DNA from: CALBPI01 sp039814545
Lineage (GTDB): Bacteria > Pseudomonadota > Gammaproteobacteria > Steroidobacterales > Woeseiaceae
Direction: 5' to 3'
Assembly: GCA_039814545.1 (NCBI GenBank)
Contig: JBCCBB010000003.1
Coordinates: 1-64,000, forward strand
Length of the DNA: 64,000 bases
Shown one piece after another: positions 51,525-60,833 of the stretch. Positions within the stretch are counted from its first letter, which is position 1; the number at the start of each line of letters is the position of its first letter. The notes under the pieces were generated by a model, which was given only the letters and a program-made list of their open reading frames with translations, ran no database searches and was not told the origin of the DNA. Made by a program: the position numbers and the translations under genes.

Positions 51525-52090
51525 GCCACCGCTCCTTTTTGCGTGCTCGGGTGCCCAAGCAGTCCAACATTAATGGTACGGGCCGTGGTCGTGTCGCCAT
51601 CGCTGCCGCACACGTAAAAACTGTCTGCGTTGTTCGGCGTGGCACGGGTTTCACCGCTGCCCACGAATGAGATCCAGGTTGAGAAGCTGCCCGCCGCGCG
51701 AACCGTGGTGCCCTCAAGGCCGTCCCACACGCGCAACACCTCTTCGCCGGTATCCACGGTGCCAAAGCCCGTGGGGTCGAGGAAGGCGATCCAGCCTTGC
51801 TCCCAGCCGCCGCTCGTGGCACAGCTGGCCTGATCCGCGGACGGGCACAACGTGACGCGCTGGCCTCGTTTGATCGCTTCCGAACGGGCAAACGCCAGGG
51901 TAGAGATGAGCTCGTTATTGTCCGTGACGATCCGGTTGGCATTCATCGTCGACAGGAACGAGGGCACAGCAAAACCAGCGATCACCGCGATCACGGCAAT
52001 CGTCATCATCAGTTCCAGAATTGTGTAGCCCCGCTGACGTCGTTCCCGGGCTTTCCAGGTGCGACGCGCGCAGTTCGTATCACTAGTCAT
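51515..52090 (-). CDS. fimT: Type IV pilus minor pilin FimT/FimU (GspH family)
   Basis: First gene of the minor-pilin operon. Start chosen at the ATG at 52090, giving 191 residues with a leader of about 22 residues ending RRQRG-YTILELMMTIAVIAVIAG (Glu at +5). The GspH/FimT domain follows (LISTLAFARSEAIKRGQRVTLCPS, GWEQGWIAFLDP), with a Cys pair at ASCATSGG and FYVCGSDG. FimT-type proteins can bind DNA in some competent bacteria; whether this one does is unknown. FimT and FimU cannot be told apart safely from sequence. Confidence 0.88.
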   Translation of the reverse strand: MTSDTNCARRTWKARERRQRGYTILELMMTIAVIAVIAGFAVPSFLSTMNANRIVTDNNELISTLAFARSEAIKRGQRVTLCPSADQASCATSGGWEQGWIAFLDPTGFGTVDTGEEVLRVWDGLEGTTVRAAGSFSTWISFVGSGETRATPNNADSFYVCGSDGDTTTARTINVGLLGHPSTQKGAVACP

Positions 52091-52469
52091 TCCGATCCGC
52101 TCGGCACATTCCCCGACCACGCTCGATTATGCGTAATTTCCACAAGGAATCGACGTGCACAGGTCACAAATCATCGGCACCTGGCTCAAGCCCGACGCCA
52201 GTCCTGCCGATACGGCCTCCGGCCGTGTCCCCTGTGCCTCGCAGCCCGCGACGATCCCCACGTCACGCTTTATTTATCAGGCGCTTATGGGCTCCAAGCG
52301 CCGCCCCGAGCATTCTATCGAGTCGTGCCTCGACCTGCCACAGTCCGCCCAGGATCTGTGTGCCAGGTCCGCTGCCAGGAGGTTATGTCGCAGCGGGTGG
52401 TTTTAACATCAGTCACTTATGCTGCCGTCGTTCACGTAATCTACGCGCTTTGTCCACGAGGTCACCCGA
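52091..52469. other. Divergent intergenic region between the pilin operon and the M20 peptidase gene
   Basis: 379 bases with no gene I accept. It must hold the promoters for both directions. A perfect inverted repeat ACGGCC-TCC-GGCCGT lies at 52212-52226 without a T-run. AT-rich spots at 52124-52150 and 52260-52275 are the best promoter positions, but I find no good -35/-10 or -24/-12 pair. An open frame over most of it (52129-52614) runs into the peptidase gene in another frame and looks spurious. Confidence 0.4.
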
Positions 52470-53777
52470 ATGCCAGGACGCGGTCTCGTCGCCCTGTTCG
52501 CCCTCTCGCTGGTCGCGCTCGGACCGGTGCCTGCCGCCGCGCAGGACGCCGCAGACCTTCGTATTGCGGGGCTTGCCGGGCAAACGGCCACATTACGCGC
52601 CTTCGATGCGCTGAAGCGCGTGCGTGACGCCGGGCTTGAGGACATGGTGGTGCTCAACGAGATCCCGGCGCCGCCTTTCGGTGAGTCGGCGCGCGCCGCA
52701 GCGCTGGCCTCGCGCCTTGAGGCACTGGGGCTCGAGGTCCGCACGGATTCGGTGGGCAATGTACTGGCGCGACAGCGCGGCCGCACGGGTGCACGTACGA
52801 TCGCCGTGATCGCGCACATCGATACCGTGTTTCCTGCTGAGACCGATGTCACCGTTCGGCGAGAGGGTAGTGTCTACACGGCACCTGGCATTGGCGACAA
52901 CGCCCGTGGGCTCGCGATGATGCTCACCCTGGCCAGGGCATTTCCACTGAGCGGGCTCGAGACGGATGACGATGTGCTTTATGTCGGCTCCGTCGGTGAG
53001 GAGGGCTTGGGTGATCTGCGCGGCGTGCGCCACCTGTTTTCAGGCGCCGATGATGCGCCCGACATCGATGCCGTCATTGCCATCGACGGCGGCCCACTGG
53101 AGCGCGTCGTTGCCACGGCCGTGGGTTCGAACCGGTACCGCGTGACGTTTCGCGGACCTGGCGGCCATTCCTATGGCGATTTTGGACGTGCCAATCCGCA
53201 CCACGCGCTCGCCGATGCGATCACCCGATTTCGCCGTGCGGCGCAGCAGGTGAGTGACGCACGTGGCGAGAAGGCGACGTTTTCTGTGGGCCGGATTGGC
53301 GGTGGGACGTCGATCAACTCAATCGCGTTTGAGAGTTGGATGGAGGTCGACATGCGCAGCACCGATCCCGAGCGGCTTGCCGCACTCGACGCCGCGTTTC
53401 GCGAATCAATGAACCTGGCCCTGCTTGCCGAAAACGGTCGTCGCCGTGAGGGTGCCGCGCTTGCGCTCGAGCTCGAGTCCGTCGGCGCGCGCCCCGCCGG
53501 ACGCACGCCCATTAATGCGCCGCTCGTTGTGAACGCCATGGCGGCGTTACGTGCCGTCGGCGCGGTTCCGGCCATCACGTCGTCATCGACCGACGCCAAC
53601 ATCCCAATGGCACTCGGGATACCGGCGATAACGATCAGTCGGGGCGGTGTCAGCCGCAATGCGCATGCGCTCAATGAGAGCTGGCAGGACGATGGCACGA
53701 TGCGTGCGGAACAGGCGGCGCTGCTGTTGTTGCTGGCGGAGGCGGGCGTCACACAGGCCAGTGCGGCCGCAGACTGA
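52470..53777 (+). CDS. Exported M20-family metallopeptidase
   Basis: A 435-residue zinc peptidase with a signal peptide ending AAA-QD (about residue 25). Metal ligands fit the M20 pattern: HIDTVFP (His, Asp), GIGDNARG (bridging Asp), GSVGEEGLGD (catalytic Glu and ligand Glu) and the final His in SRNAHALNE. The dimerisation domain (GGHSYGDFGRANPHHALADA) is in place. It resembles ArgE/DapE/carboxypeptidase G2 and PepT-like exported forms. Followed after 63 bases by an M24 peptidase, which suggests a periplasmic peptide-degradation pair. Confidence 0.88.
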   Translation: MPGRGLVALFALSLVALGPVPAAAQDAADLRIAGLAGQTATLRAFDALKRVRDAGLEDMVVLNEIPAPPFGESARAAALASRLEALGLEVRTDSVGNVLARQRGRTGARTIAVIAHIDTVFPAETDVTVRREGSVYTAPGIGDNARGLAMMLTLARAFPLSGLETDDDVLYVGSVGEEGLGDLRGVRHLFSGADDAPDIDAVIAIDGGPLERVVATAVGSNRYRVTFRGPGGHSYGDFGRANPHHALADAITRFRRAAQQVSDARGEKATFSVGRIGGGTSINSIAFESWMEVDMRSTDPERLAALDAAFRESMNLALLAENGRRREGAALALELESVGARPAGRTPINAPLVVNAMAALRAVGAVPAITSSSTDANIPMALGIPAITISRGGVSRNAHALNESWQDDGTMRAEQAALLLLLAEAGVTQASAAAD

Positions 53778-53840
53778 CCCGTGCGAGGCAACGCTTGGGC
53801 TCGGGTACCATACGGGCTGTTACGAAAACGGGGAATCAAC

Positions 53841-55100
53841 ATGCCGCAACTCAGCAGGCGCCGATTCATGGGCGGATCGGCCGTGATTGCCGGCGCAGCC
53901 GGATTGGGGATGACGGGTACGGCATTCGCCGACACGACGTCGACCGATCACGCGTTACGGCCCCTCACCGACGGCGCCCAGCCGATTTCGATCGCTGAAC
54001 GGCGCTCGAGACTCGAGAAGGCTACGGCACTGATGCGGGAGCAAGGCGCTGCCGCCTTGCTCGTCGAGGCCGGTACCGCGCTAGCGTACTTCACGGGTAT
54101 TCAGTGGTGGCGCTCGGAACGACTGACCGCGGCCGTTCTGACGCGGGATGGCGCGCTCTACATCGTGACGCCGTTCTTCGAGGGACCGTCCATTGAGGAG
54201 CAGCTCGAGCTCGATGCTGAGATTGTGACCTGGCACGAGGATGAATCGCCCTTCGAGCGCGTTGCCGACCTCGTGGAGGGCCGCAAGGGGCCACTGCTCC
54301 TGGAAGAGACGGTGCGCTATTTCATCGCCAGCGGTATTGCGGCGGTTGCACCGAAACTCGAGATTGCAGACGGGCGCGGCGTGACGCGCGGTTGCCGGAT
54401 GATCAAGTCGCCCGCGGAACTTGCGCTGATGCAGGTGGCGAACGACGTAACGATGGCCGCGTACCGGCACATCTATCCGCAAGTGGTACCCGGCATGACG
54501 CCGCGTGACATCACCCGCATGATGAATGCGGCTACTGAATCGCTCGGTGGCCGTGTGTCCTTTTCGATTGCGCTCGCGGGACCCGCCAGTGCCTATCCGC
54601 ACGGCACGCGCCAACCGCAACGTGTGGAAGACGGCGGCATCGTTCTCATGGACTGCGGCTGCAGCGTGCAGGGTTATCAGTCCGACATTTCACGGACCTG
54701 GGTTGTCGGCGAAGCCAATGCCACGCAGCGCCGCGTCTGGGAAACGGCAAAAAGGGGTCAGGAAATTGCGTTGCAGACCATCGAGCCTGGCATTCCCGCG
54801 GGCGAGGTCGATGTCGCCGTTCGCAAGTTCTACGAGAGTGAAGGCTTCGGCCCGGACTACCAGGCGCCGGGGCTGACGCACCGACTGGGGCACGGTATTG
54901 GAATGGACGGTCACGAGCCCATCAATTTCGTACGTGGTGAAACGACGCCGCTTGCGCCTGGCATGTGTTTATCCAATGAGCCTGGTATCTACTTGCCGGG
55001 TCAGTTTGGGGTGCGGCTCGAAGACTGCCTCTACATCACTGAATCCGGCGCTGAGCTCTTTTCGGGCCTGTCGCCGTCGCTCGAATCACCCATTGGGTAG
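53841..55100 (+). CDS. Tat-exported M24 (Xaa-Pro) peptidase
   Basis: A 419-residue 'pita-bread' metallopeptidase. The start ATG at 53841 gives a twin-arginine signal (LSRRRFMGGSAVIAGAAGLGMTG, cut into RRRFMG plus hydrophobic core, cleavage near AFA-DT), suggesting export already folded with its metals. All five ligands are visible: two Asp in MDCGCSVQGYQSD, His in GHGIGMDGHE, Glu in SNEPGIY and Glu in VRLEDCLYI. It is an aminopeptidase P or prolidase type. An upstream in-frame GTG (53781) would bury the Tat signal and is rejected. Confidence 0.9.
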   Translation: MPQLSRRRFMGGSAVIAGAAGLGMTGTAFADTTSTDHALRPLTDGAQPISIAERRSRLEKATALMREQGAAALLVEAGTALAYFTGIQWWRSERLTAAVLTRDGALYIVTPFFEGPSIEEQLELDAEIVTWHEDESPFERVADLVEGRKGPLLLEETVRYFIASGIAAVAPKLEIADGRGVTRGCRMIKSPAELALMQVANDVTMAAYRHIYPQVVPGMTPRDITRMMNAATESLGGRVSFSIALAGPASAYPHGTRQPQRVEDGGIVLMDCGCSVQGYQSDISRTWVVGEANATQRRVWETAKRGQEIALQTIEPGIPAGEVDVAVRKFYESEGFGPDYQAPGLTHRLGHGIGMDGHEPINFVRGETTPLAPGMCLSNEPGIYLPGQFGVRLEDCLYITESGAELFSGLSPSLESPIG

Positions 55101-55177
55101 GCGACATTGTGCGCTGCGCCATGGCGTCGTCTGAACGCGTCCGGCACACTCTAGACATCAATCCGAGGAGCATGATC

Positions 55178-55708
55178 ATGCTGCGACATCGAATCCTTGC
55201 CCTGTGTGCTGCTGTGGCGCTTGTGCCGGCCGCGCAGGCGGAACACGCCGATAAGGGTCACGAGGCGCTCGCCGCGAGCGAGACCATCACGGTTTACAAG
55301 TCGCCCACTTGCGGCTGTTGCAAGAACTGGATTAAGCATCTCGAAGCCGCAGGTTTTGAGGTCGAGGCCATCGACAGCGACGACATGAATGCCGTCAAGC
55401 AGGAGTTTGGTGTGCCCCGGAACATGACAAGCTGCCATACGGCGCGTGTTGCGGGCTACATCATCGAAGGTCATGTACCCGCCGAAGACATCCTGCGTCT
55501 GCTTGGTAAACGTCCCGAGGCCGACGGCCTGGCCGTCCCGGGCATGCCCGTGGGCTCACCAGGGATGGAAGTGGGTGATCGTGTCGACCCTTATAAGGTC
55601 ATGCTGTTCGGCGAAGAGGGCGCCTCGACCTGGGCCAGCTACGGTGAGAACACCGAGGTGAGCGAGGCTGCGGTCGAGCCCGAAAGCGACGTTGCCGAAT
55701 CAGGCTGA
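55178..55708 (+). CDS. DUF411 periplasmic metal-binding protein
   Basis: A 176-residue exported protein. ATG 55178 has GAGGAG seven bases upstream; the ATG at 55172 is too close. A signal peptide ends at AQA-EH. The DUF411 domain has the CxCC motif in SPTCGCCKNWIKHLEAAGFEVE and a later SCHTARVAGYIIEGHVPAEDI, with His and Cys residues able to bind copper. An unusual acidic tail of about 45 residues (TEVSEAAVEPESD...) follows. Likely a copper chaperone or resistance protein. Convergent with the hybrid kinase gene (9-base overlap). Confidence 0.85.
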   Translation: MLRHRILALCAAVALVPAAQAEHADKGHEALAASETITVYKSPTCGCCKNWIKHLEAAGFEVEAIDSDDMNAVKQEFGVPRNMTSCHTARVAGYIIEGHVPAEDILRLLGKRPEADGLAVPGMPVGSPGMEVGDRVDPYKVMLFGEEGASTWASYGENTEVSEAAVEPESDVAESG

Positions 55709-58132
55709 GGCGGCATCCGCGGTCGTGACGTTTCGTTCCGCCAGGTTGCGCGACAGCACCTCGCGCAGCTCGTCAAGCTTGTAGGGCTTCGATAGATAGT
55801 CGTCCATACCGGCCGCGATGCACCGTTCCCGGTCGCCGAGTAGCGCGTTAGCCGTCAGCGCCACAATGGGCACCGGCGAGCGTCCGATCGACTGTTCAAA
55901 TACGCGCACCTCGGCGGCGGCCGTGAAACCGTCCTTGTTGGGCATCTGGCAATCCATGAGCACGGCATCGTAGGTCGCTGCGTCGTCGATCAGTCGTTGT
56001 GTCGCCTCGACGCCATCGGCTGCGGTGTCGACGGTACATCCCAGCTTCTTGAGCATGCCGCGTGCGACGGCCTGGTTGACCGGATTGTCCTCGACCAGGA
56101 GTACACGCGCGTCGAGTGATTGCAGCTCGTCAGACACCGCAACACTGCCCGTAATGTCCGCCTCATGCACTGCGTTGTCCGCATCAAGCAGCCTGTTGAC
56201 GAAGCGCGAGAAACTCTGGCGCCGAAGCGGCTTGCCTATTGCCGTCGACACACCGATTTCCTTGCAGTCTCGGGGCGAGAGCGCACCGGACATGGGCCGG
56301 ATGAGTCCCATCGGTAGTTCGGGGCGCGCTTTGCGCAATTGGCTCGCGAGTTCAATGCCATCACCGTCTGGAAGAGACTCGTCGATCATGACGGCGTCAG
56401 TGTGCGCGCTGATGACCGCGAGGGCGTCGGCGCAGCATTCGGCCTCCGTGACGTTCACACCCCAATCCTGTAGTTGCTCACGGATGACACGACGTTGTGT
56501 CTGTCCCGCCGCCACTACGAGCATGCGCTTACCGCGCCAGTCGGGATTGTTATCTGCAAGCGGTGCGGTGTCGCGTGTGGCCAGAGGAATGTGGAACCAG
56601 AACGTGGAGCCTTTGCCGCGTTCACTCTCCACGCCAATGTTGCCGCCCATGATGTCGACAAGCTGACGCGAAATCGCGAGTCCCAGACCCGTGCCGCCGA
56701 AGCGTCGCGTGACCGATCCGTCTTCCTGCGAAAAGGCATCGAAGATCTTGCGTTGTGCCGCCACGTCAATTCCGATGCCCGTGTCGACAATTTCGCACAG
56801 GATGCCCGGACCATCACTGCGCGGTCGCTCGCGCAGTCGCAGGCACACCTCGCCTTCTTCGGTGAACTTCACGGCGTTGCCCGCAAGATTGAGCATGATC
56901 TGACGAATGCGAAGCCCGTCGCCGGTGCGCGCCGCGGCAAGGTCCGGGGGGATATCGCAGATGAGCTCGAGCCCCTTGGACTCCGCATGTTGTTCGAGCA
57001 GTTCCGACACCTCCTCGGTAAGCTGGCGCAGGTCGAAGGGTTGCGCGTCGAGCTCCACGCGACCCGCTTCGATCTTCGAGAAGTCGAGGATGTCGTTGAT
57101 GATTGTGAGGAGCGCCTCGGCCGAGTGCTGGATGCTCTCGGCGAAGCTGATTTGGCGCGGCAAGAGCTCGCCCGACGACAACAATAGCTCGGTCATGCCG
57201 AGTACGCCGTTCATGGGCGTACGGATCTCGTGGCTCATGCTGGCCAGGAATTCGCTCTTGGCCGTGTTGGCCGCTTCTGCGCGCTCCTTGGCGCCCCGCA
57301 ATTCGTCAACCATGTTGGCAAGCCGGTCGTTGGCATCGCCGAGGCTTTGCGTCCGTTCTTCCACCTGCGCCTTCAGCTGGTCGCGGTGCGCACGAAGGCG
57401 CACATCACGAGACTCGAGCTGCTGCAGCATGTGATTGACGGCCAACGCCAACGATGCGATTTCGTCCTGTCCTTCAACAGTCGCCCGTAGTGAGAAGTCC
57501 TCTTGTTCGGAGACTTCTTCAGTGACCGCGGCGAGATCGGTTAGGGGCCGTACGATTCTCGGCGTGAGCAGTGAGGCCAGCAGCAAAGCGGTACCCAGTC
57601 CTACCGCCAGGGCCACGCCACCAATGAGCAGCGCCTCGTAGATGCTATTGCGCACGGGCGAGAGATTCGAGCGCACGAAGATCATGCCGATAAGCTCGCC
57701 GTCGAGCAGCACGGGGTGCAGCACTTCGACGTGGCTCGCACCGACGCGACGATAGGTCTCACCCCCACCCCGCAATACGGCCGTTATCCAGCCCATGGGT
57801 AGCGGGAACGACTCACCGACCGAGTTGTGCACTTCGCCCAGCGGGCGGCCCTTGCGATCAAACACGGCTGACGCGATGACGCTCTCATTGGCAAACAGCG
57901 AATTCAGCAGGCGCCGAAGCTGTTCGCCGTCCTCGAAGGTGATCGCCGCCACGCTATTTTTGCCCACGACGTCGGCCAACGTGTGTAGCTGGAGCGAGAG
58001 ATCGTCCTCGGCCTTGAGCGTCTGGCCACCGATCGTGAGCACGAGCGAAGAGGACACCGCGATTGCTGCTGCAACTACGATGATGAGCTGGACCTTCGGC
58101 CCGATCAGCAGTCGGTTGAGGATCGACTTCAT
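55700..58132 (-). CDS. Hybrid sensor histidine kinase with CHASE8-like (YfiN-type) sensor
   Basis: An 810-residue kinase from the ATG at 58132. TM1 about 14-36, a periplasmic domain about 40-162, TM2 165-190, HAMP 190-245, coiled coil, HisKA with SMSHEIRTPMNG (His301), HATPase domain, two receivers. The periplasmic part (LQLHTLADVVGKNSVAAITF and LLNSLFANESVIASAVFDRKG) matches the CHASE8 sensor of YfiN/TpbB, the protein inhibited by YfiR. Receiver 1 (about 550-660) lacks the first acidic residues (VVAAGQ); receiver 2 (about 680-800) is intact (VEDNPVN, MDCQMPNKDG, SKPY). No HPt domain. Translation is coupled to the YfiR-like gene by TGATG. Confidence 0.88.
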   Translation of the reverse strand: MKSILNRLLIGPKVQLIIVVAAAIAVSSSLVLTIGGQTLKAEDDLSLQLHTLADVVGKNSVAAITFEDGEQLRRLLNSLFANESVIASAVFDRKGRPLGEVHNSVGESFPLPMGWITAVLRGGGETYRRVGASHVEVLHPVLLDGELIGMIFVRSNLSPVRNSIYEALLIGGVALAVGLGTALLLASLLTPRIVRPLTDLAAVTEEVSEQEDFSLRATVEGQDEIASLALAVNHMLQQLESRDVRLRAHRDQLKAQVEERTQSLGDANDRLANMVDELRGAKERAEAANTAKSEFLASMSHEIRTPMNGVLGMTELLLSSGELLPRQISFAESIQHSAEALLTIINDILDFSKIEAGRVELDAQPFDLRQLTEEVSELLEQHAESKGLELICDIPPDLAAARTGDGLRIRQIMLNLAGNAVKFTEEGEVCLRLRERPRSDGPGILCEIVDTGIGIDVAAQRKIFDAFSQEDGSVTRRFGGTGLGLAISRQLVDIMGGNIGVESERGKGSTFWFHIPLATRDTAPLADNNPDWRGKRMLVVAAGQTQRRVIREQLQDWGVNVTEAECCADALAVISAHTDAVMIDESLPDGDGIELASQLRKARPELPMGLIRPMSGALSPRDCKEIGVSTAIGKPLRRQSFSRFVNRLLDADNAVHEADITGSVAVSDELQSLDARVLLVEDNPVNQAVARGMLKKLGCTVDTAADGVEATQRLIDDAATYDAVLMDCQMPNKDGFTAAAEVRVFEQSIGRSPVPIVALTANALLGDRERCIAAGMDDYLSKPYKLDELREVLSRNLAERNVTTADAASA

Positions 58133-58683
58133 CAATCGGCTCCCGACTCGTCGCCAACCAGCGTCGCCAGCGATAACAGTTGTGAGCTGATCGAAAGGCC
58201 TGCGCGCCGGAGGTTGGCAACGTTGATGCGCATGGCGATGCGGTCGTTGCGGCGCGTGAGCTCGATGACCCCGCCCGCGGTTGCAAAGCCTGGCGCGTCG
58301 CTAACGGTGAGCACAGAATCGGCCAACAGCGCTTCAGCAACGGCGGGAACATCATCTGCGTCGGCAGACAGATAGGCCAGGTCACAGTGAACGCCGTCGG
58401 GTAGCTCACGTCGCAGGTTGATCACTTCAATCGGCAGGTCGGCGACGCGCCGCTTGCCGAGATTGTCGCTGGCAATCCGGTGGGGCGTGTCGCCCAGCAC
58501 GCAAAGATGAAACGCCCCCGACAGATCTTCGGTAGTGTGTTCCGGCCAGACTACGAAGCGCGCGATGTTGTAGGTAAACGCGAGCTTCAATTCATCCTCG
58601 CGAGTGTTCGCGTACGCATCGCCTGGATGGAGCGCGCCTGCGAGCACTCCCACCAACACCCAAGCTGCGCGATAAGCACTCAC
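58132..58683 (-). CDS. YfiR-like periplasmic protein (DUF4154)
   Basis: A 183-residue exported protein with a signal ending near AYA-NT. DUF4154/YfiR features: ELKLAFTYNIARFVVWPE near the start, FHLCVLGDTP, LPIEVINL, CDLAYLSADAD and a late LTVSDAPGFATAGGVIELTRRNDRIAMRINVANLRRAGLSISSQLL segment. In Pseudomonas, YfiR is the periplasmic repressor of the YfiN sensor. It is encoded between a TonB receptor and a CHASE8-type kinase, one base overlapping the latter. It probably passes a signal from outer membrane to the kinase. It has two Cys (FHLCVLG and VHCDLA), fewer than the redox cysteines of classic YfiR. Confidence 0.87.
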   Translation of the reverse strand: MSAYRAAWVLVGVLAGALHPGDAYANTREDELKLAFTYNIARFVVWPEHTTEDLSGAFHLCVLGDTPHRIASDNLGKRRVADLPIEVINLRRELPDGVHCDLAYLSADADDVPAVAEALLADSVLTVSDAPGFATAGGVIELTRRNDRIAMRINVANLRRAGLSISSQLLSLATLVGDESGAD

Positions 58684-58701
58684 CGTGAGTCGCCTTTTGG
58701 C

Positions 58702-60753
58702 TCAGAAACCGAAGTGAACGTTGGCGTAGGCGGAGCGCTCGATTTCCGTCGCAACGACGTCGGACAGCTCGGAGCGATACTCAAGTGTCCCGCTCTCAAG
58801 CAAGTTGCGGACTCCGGCGCTCACTGCCCAGTCGCTGTTGACTTGCCAGCGGAAGTTGATGTTCGCCTGCGTGACGCTGGAAACCTGCACCGCCTCAATC
58901 TCATCGACGTAGCGCACCAGCAAACCGACACTCAGGTTTGCCATCGGCAGCCAGTCGGCCCGGAAGGATGCTTGTAACTCAGGGTAACCTGCGACGTTGA
59001 ACGCGCTGTCGCTGCCCGCGCCAAAGTCCTCACGGGCGTAGGCAACAAAGGCGGCGATGCGGGCTGTTTCACTGACGATCCAGTTCAGGGACACCTCACC
59101 GCCTGTCACCTCGCTCTCCAGGTCATTGGTGAGCATGGATTCCGCGATAATCGAGTCCGAACCCAGTGCGCACTGGGGGTCGGTTATGAGAGACGCCCCG
59201 CTCGGATTGCAGGATAGTCCGGTCGATGTAACCGACCGAAGGCCACTGTAGCCGAAGACGAATGCTGCGAGATCAAAACTGACACTGTCTGACAGACGAC
59301 CACGCAGCCCCGCCTCGTAGGCGTACAGAGTCTCTGGGCCGAAGTCAGGGTTGCCGCTAACGCGCGCGCGTACGGGCAGTGGAAACGGATTGGAGGGATC
59401 ACCGGGCGGCGTCGCGGGTTGCACGTCAAGTACGCTCGCTGACAGGTCACCCACCGCGGGCGTTCGCACAGCACGAGAGACACTTGCCCAAACTGACGTC
59501 ATCTCGCCCGGTTTCCACAGCAGGCTCGCTGTCGGCATGACTTCGACGTTCTTCGGAGACAGGCTGTTGTGTTCAAGCTTGGTGCCGAGCGTGAGCGACA
59601 AGACTCTCGGTTTCAGCTCGATCTCGGTCTGAATAAATCCCGCCAAAACCTCATCACTATCGATCTCGTTTGTCAGGTTGTAAGCCGGTGTTGTTCCGAT
59701 GTCGTAGTGGTTTTGGCGAAACTGAGCGCCGACGATCCAGTCTCGGTTGTCACGCGACCACTGGTGCTGGCCATCAACTGTAACGCTGGTTTGTCCGATA
59801 TCGATCGGCCCGGTTCGATCCGAGACATCTACAATGAACTGAGCTTGCGAGGAGGCACCGGACTGGTGGCGATGATTCCACTCGCCCGCAAAGAATCCAC
59901 CACTAACATCGGAATCGACTGCGGAAACGGTCTGGTAGGGCGCGGCGGGGCTGAACTGTATCAGGCTCTGTCCGATCTCGCCGACGTAGGCTTCTGCCGA
60001 AAACTTATACTCGCGGTCAGATCCTTCAATTGCCGCGCGGTAGCCCACGCGAAGCAACTGCCAGTCATCGAGAGCGGGCTCGCCGAACGCGGTTTCGTTC
60101 TCCCGACCTTCCTGATACTTCGCGAACGCACGCCAAGCACCATGGTCTTCATAGGCGCCGCTCAGCTGCAATGCCGCGAATGGTGCGGCCTCAGGGTCCG
60201 TTCCCGCAATTAGTGAATCCCCGTCGGTACCGTTCGGGCGGCGGGTGATGATGTTGATCACGCCGTTAACCGCATTGCTTCCCCAGACAGCAGCGCCAGG
60301 TCCTCGAATGATCTCAATTCGTTCGATTTCTTCAATCAGCGTGCTTTGGACATCCCAGAAGACGCCCGAAAAAGTAGGCGTGTAGAGAATTCGACCGTCC
60401 ATCAGCACGAGTAATTTGTTCGCGAAACGGCCGGTTTGCCCGCGCGCGCCGATGGACCACTTGTTGGCGTCGATCTGGTGAACAGAAAGGCCTGGTGCCA
60501 GTCGCAGGGCATCCGGGATAGAGCGGATACCTTGGCGCTCCAGATCTTCGCGAGTGATGACGTATGCGGCGGAGGTCGTGTCCGCAAGGGGTTCCTCGCG
60601 GCGCGAGACTGATGTCACGCTGAGATTGACGAGCTCTTCAAGACTCAGGTCGAACAAGTCGTCGCTTTGCGCGCTGGCCGGCGTGGAAGATATCCACACT
60701 ACGGAGGCGACAGCGGCCGCGAGCGCGCCGCGTCGGAGATCGGTCCCTAACAT
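58702..60753 (-). CDS. TonB-dependent receptor of the YfiR/kinase module
   Basis: A 683-residue receptor from the ATG at 60753. A signal ends at ASA-QS, then DDLFDLSLEELVNLSVTSVSRREEPL, the signature of receptor-like proteins often found next to YfiR and sensor genes. A plug with DALRLAPGLSVHQID and IEIIRGPGAAVWGSNAVNGVINIITR follows, with a barrel ending in ANVHFGF. There is no TonB box clear enough to be sure; the protein may act as a sensor or as a transporter. It is followed 18 bases later by the YfiR-like gene. The gap to soxA upstream is 80 bases and shows no terminator. Confidence 0.87.
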   Translation of the reverse strand: MLGTDLRRGALAAAVASVVWISSTPASAQSDDLFDLSLEELVNLSVTSVSRREEPLADTTSAAYVITREDLERQGIRSIPDALRLAPGLSVHQIDANKWSIGARGQTGRFANKLLVLMDGRILYTPTFSGVFWDVQSTLIEEIERIEIIRGPGAAVWGSNAVNGVINIITRRPNGTDGDSLIAGTDPEAAPFAALQLSGAYEDHGAWRAFAKYQEGRENETAFGEPALDDWQLLRVGYRAAIEGSDREYKFSAEAYVGEIGQSLIQFSPAAPYQTVSAVDSDVSGGFFAGEWNHRHQSGASSQAQFIVDVSDRTGPIDIGQTSVTVDGQHQWSRDNRDWIVGAQFRQNHYDIGTTPAYNLTNEIDSDEVLAGFIQTEIELKPRVLSLTLGTKLEHNSLSPKNVEVMPTASLLWKPGEMTSVWASVSRAVRTPAVGDLSASVLDVQPATPPGDPSNPFPLPVRARVSGNPDFGPETLYAYEAGLRGRLSDSVSFDLAAFVFGYSGLRSVTSTGLSCNPSGASLITDPQCALGSDSIIAESMLTNDLESEVTGGEVSLNWIVSETARIAAFVAYAREDFGAGSDSAFNVAGYPELQASFRADWLPMANLSVGLLVRYVDEIEAVQVSSVTQANINFRWQVNSDWAVSAGVRNLLESGTLEYRSELSDVVATEIERSAYANVHFGF

Positions 60754-60833
60754 AATCAATCCATGATCAAACGCATCCCTACGTCCGGCGTAGCGGCGGC
60801 GCAGCCCAGGTCTTTAGCGGCTTTCGCGGGGTT

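Noticed and set aside
52212..52226. Perfect inverted repeat ACGGCC-TCC-GGCCGT as a terminator or operator
   Set aside because: No T-run on either strand, no second copy in the window, and a six-base GC-rich palindrome is expected by chance at this composition; recorded only under the intergenic entry.
52129..52614. A 161-codon open frame spanning the pilin/peptidase intergenic region
   Set aside because: It runs 145 bases into the peptidase gene in another frame, has an Arg/Ser/Pro-rich composition typical of shadows and shows no ribosome site.
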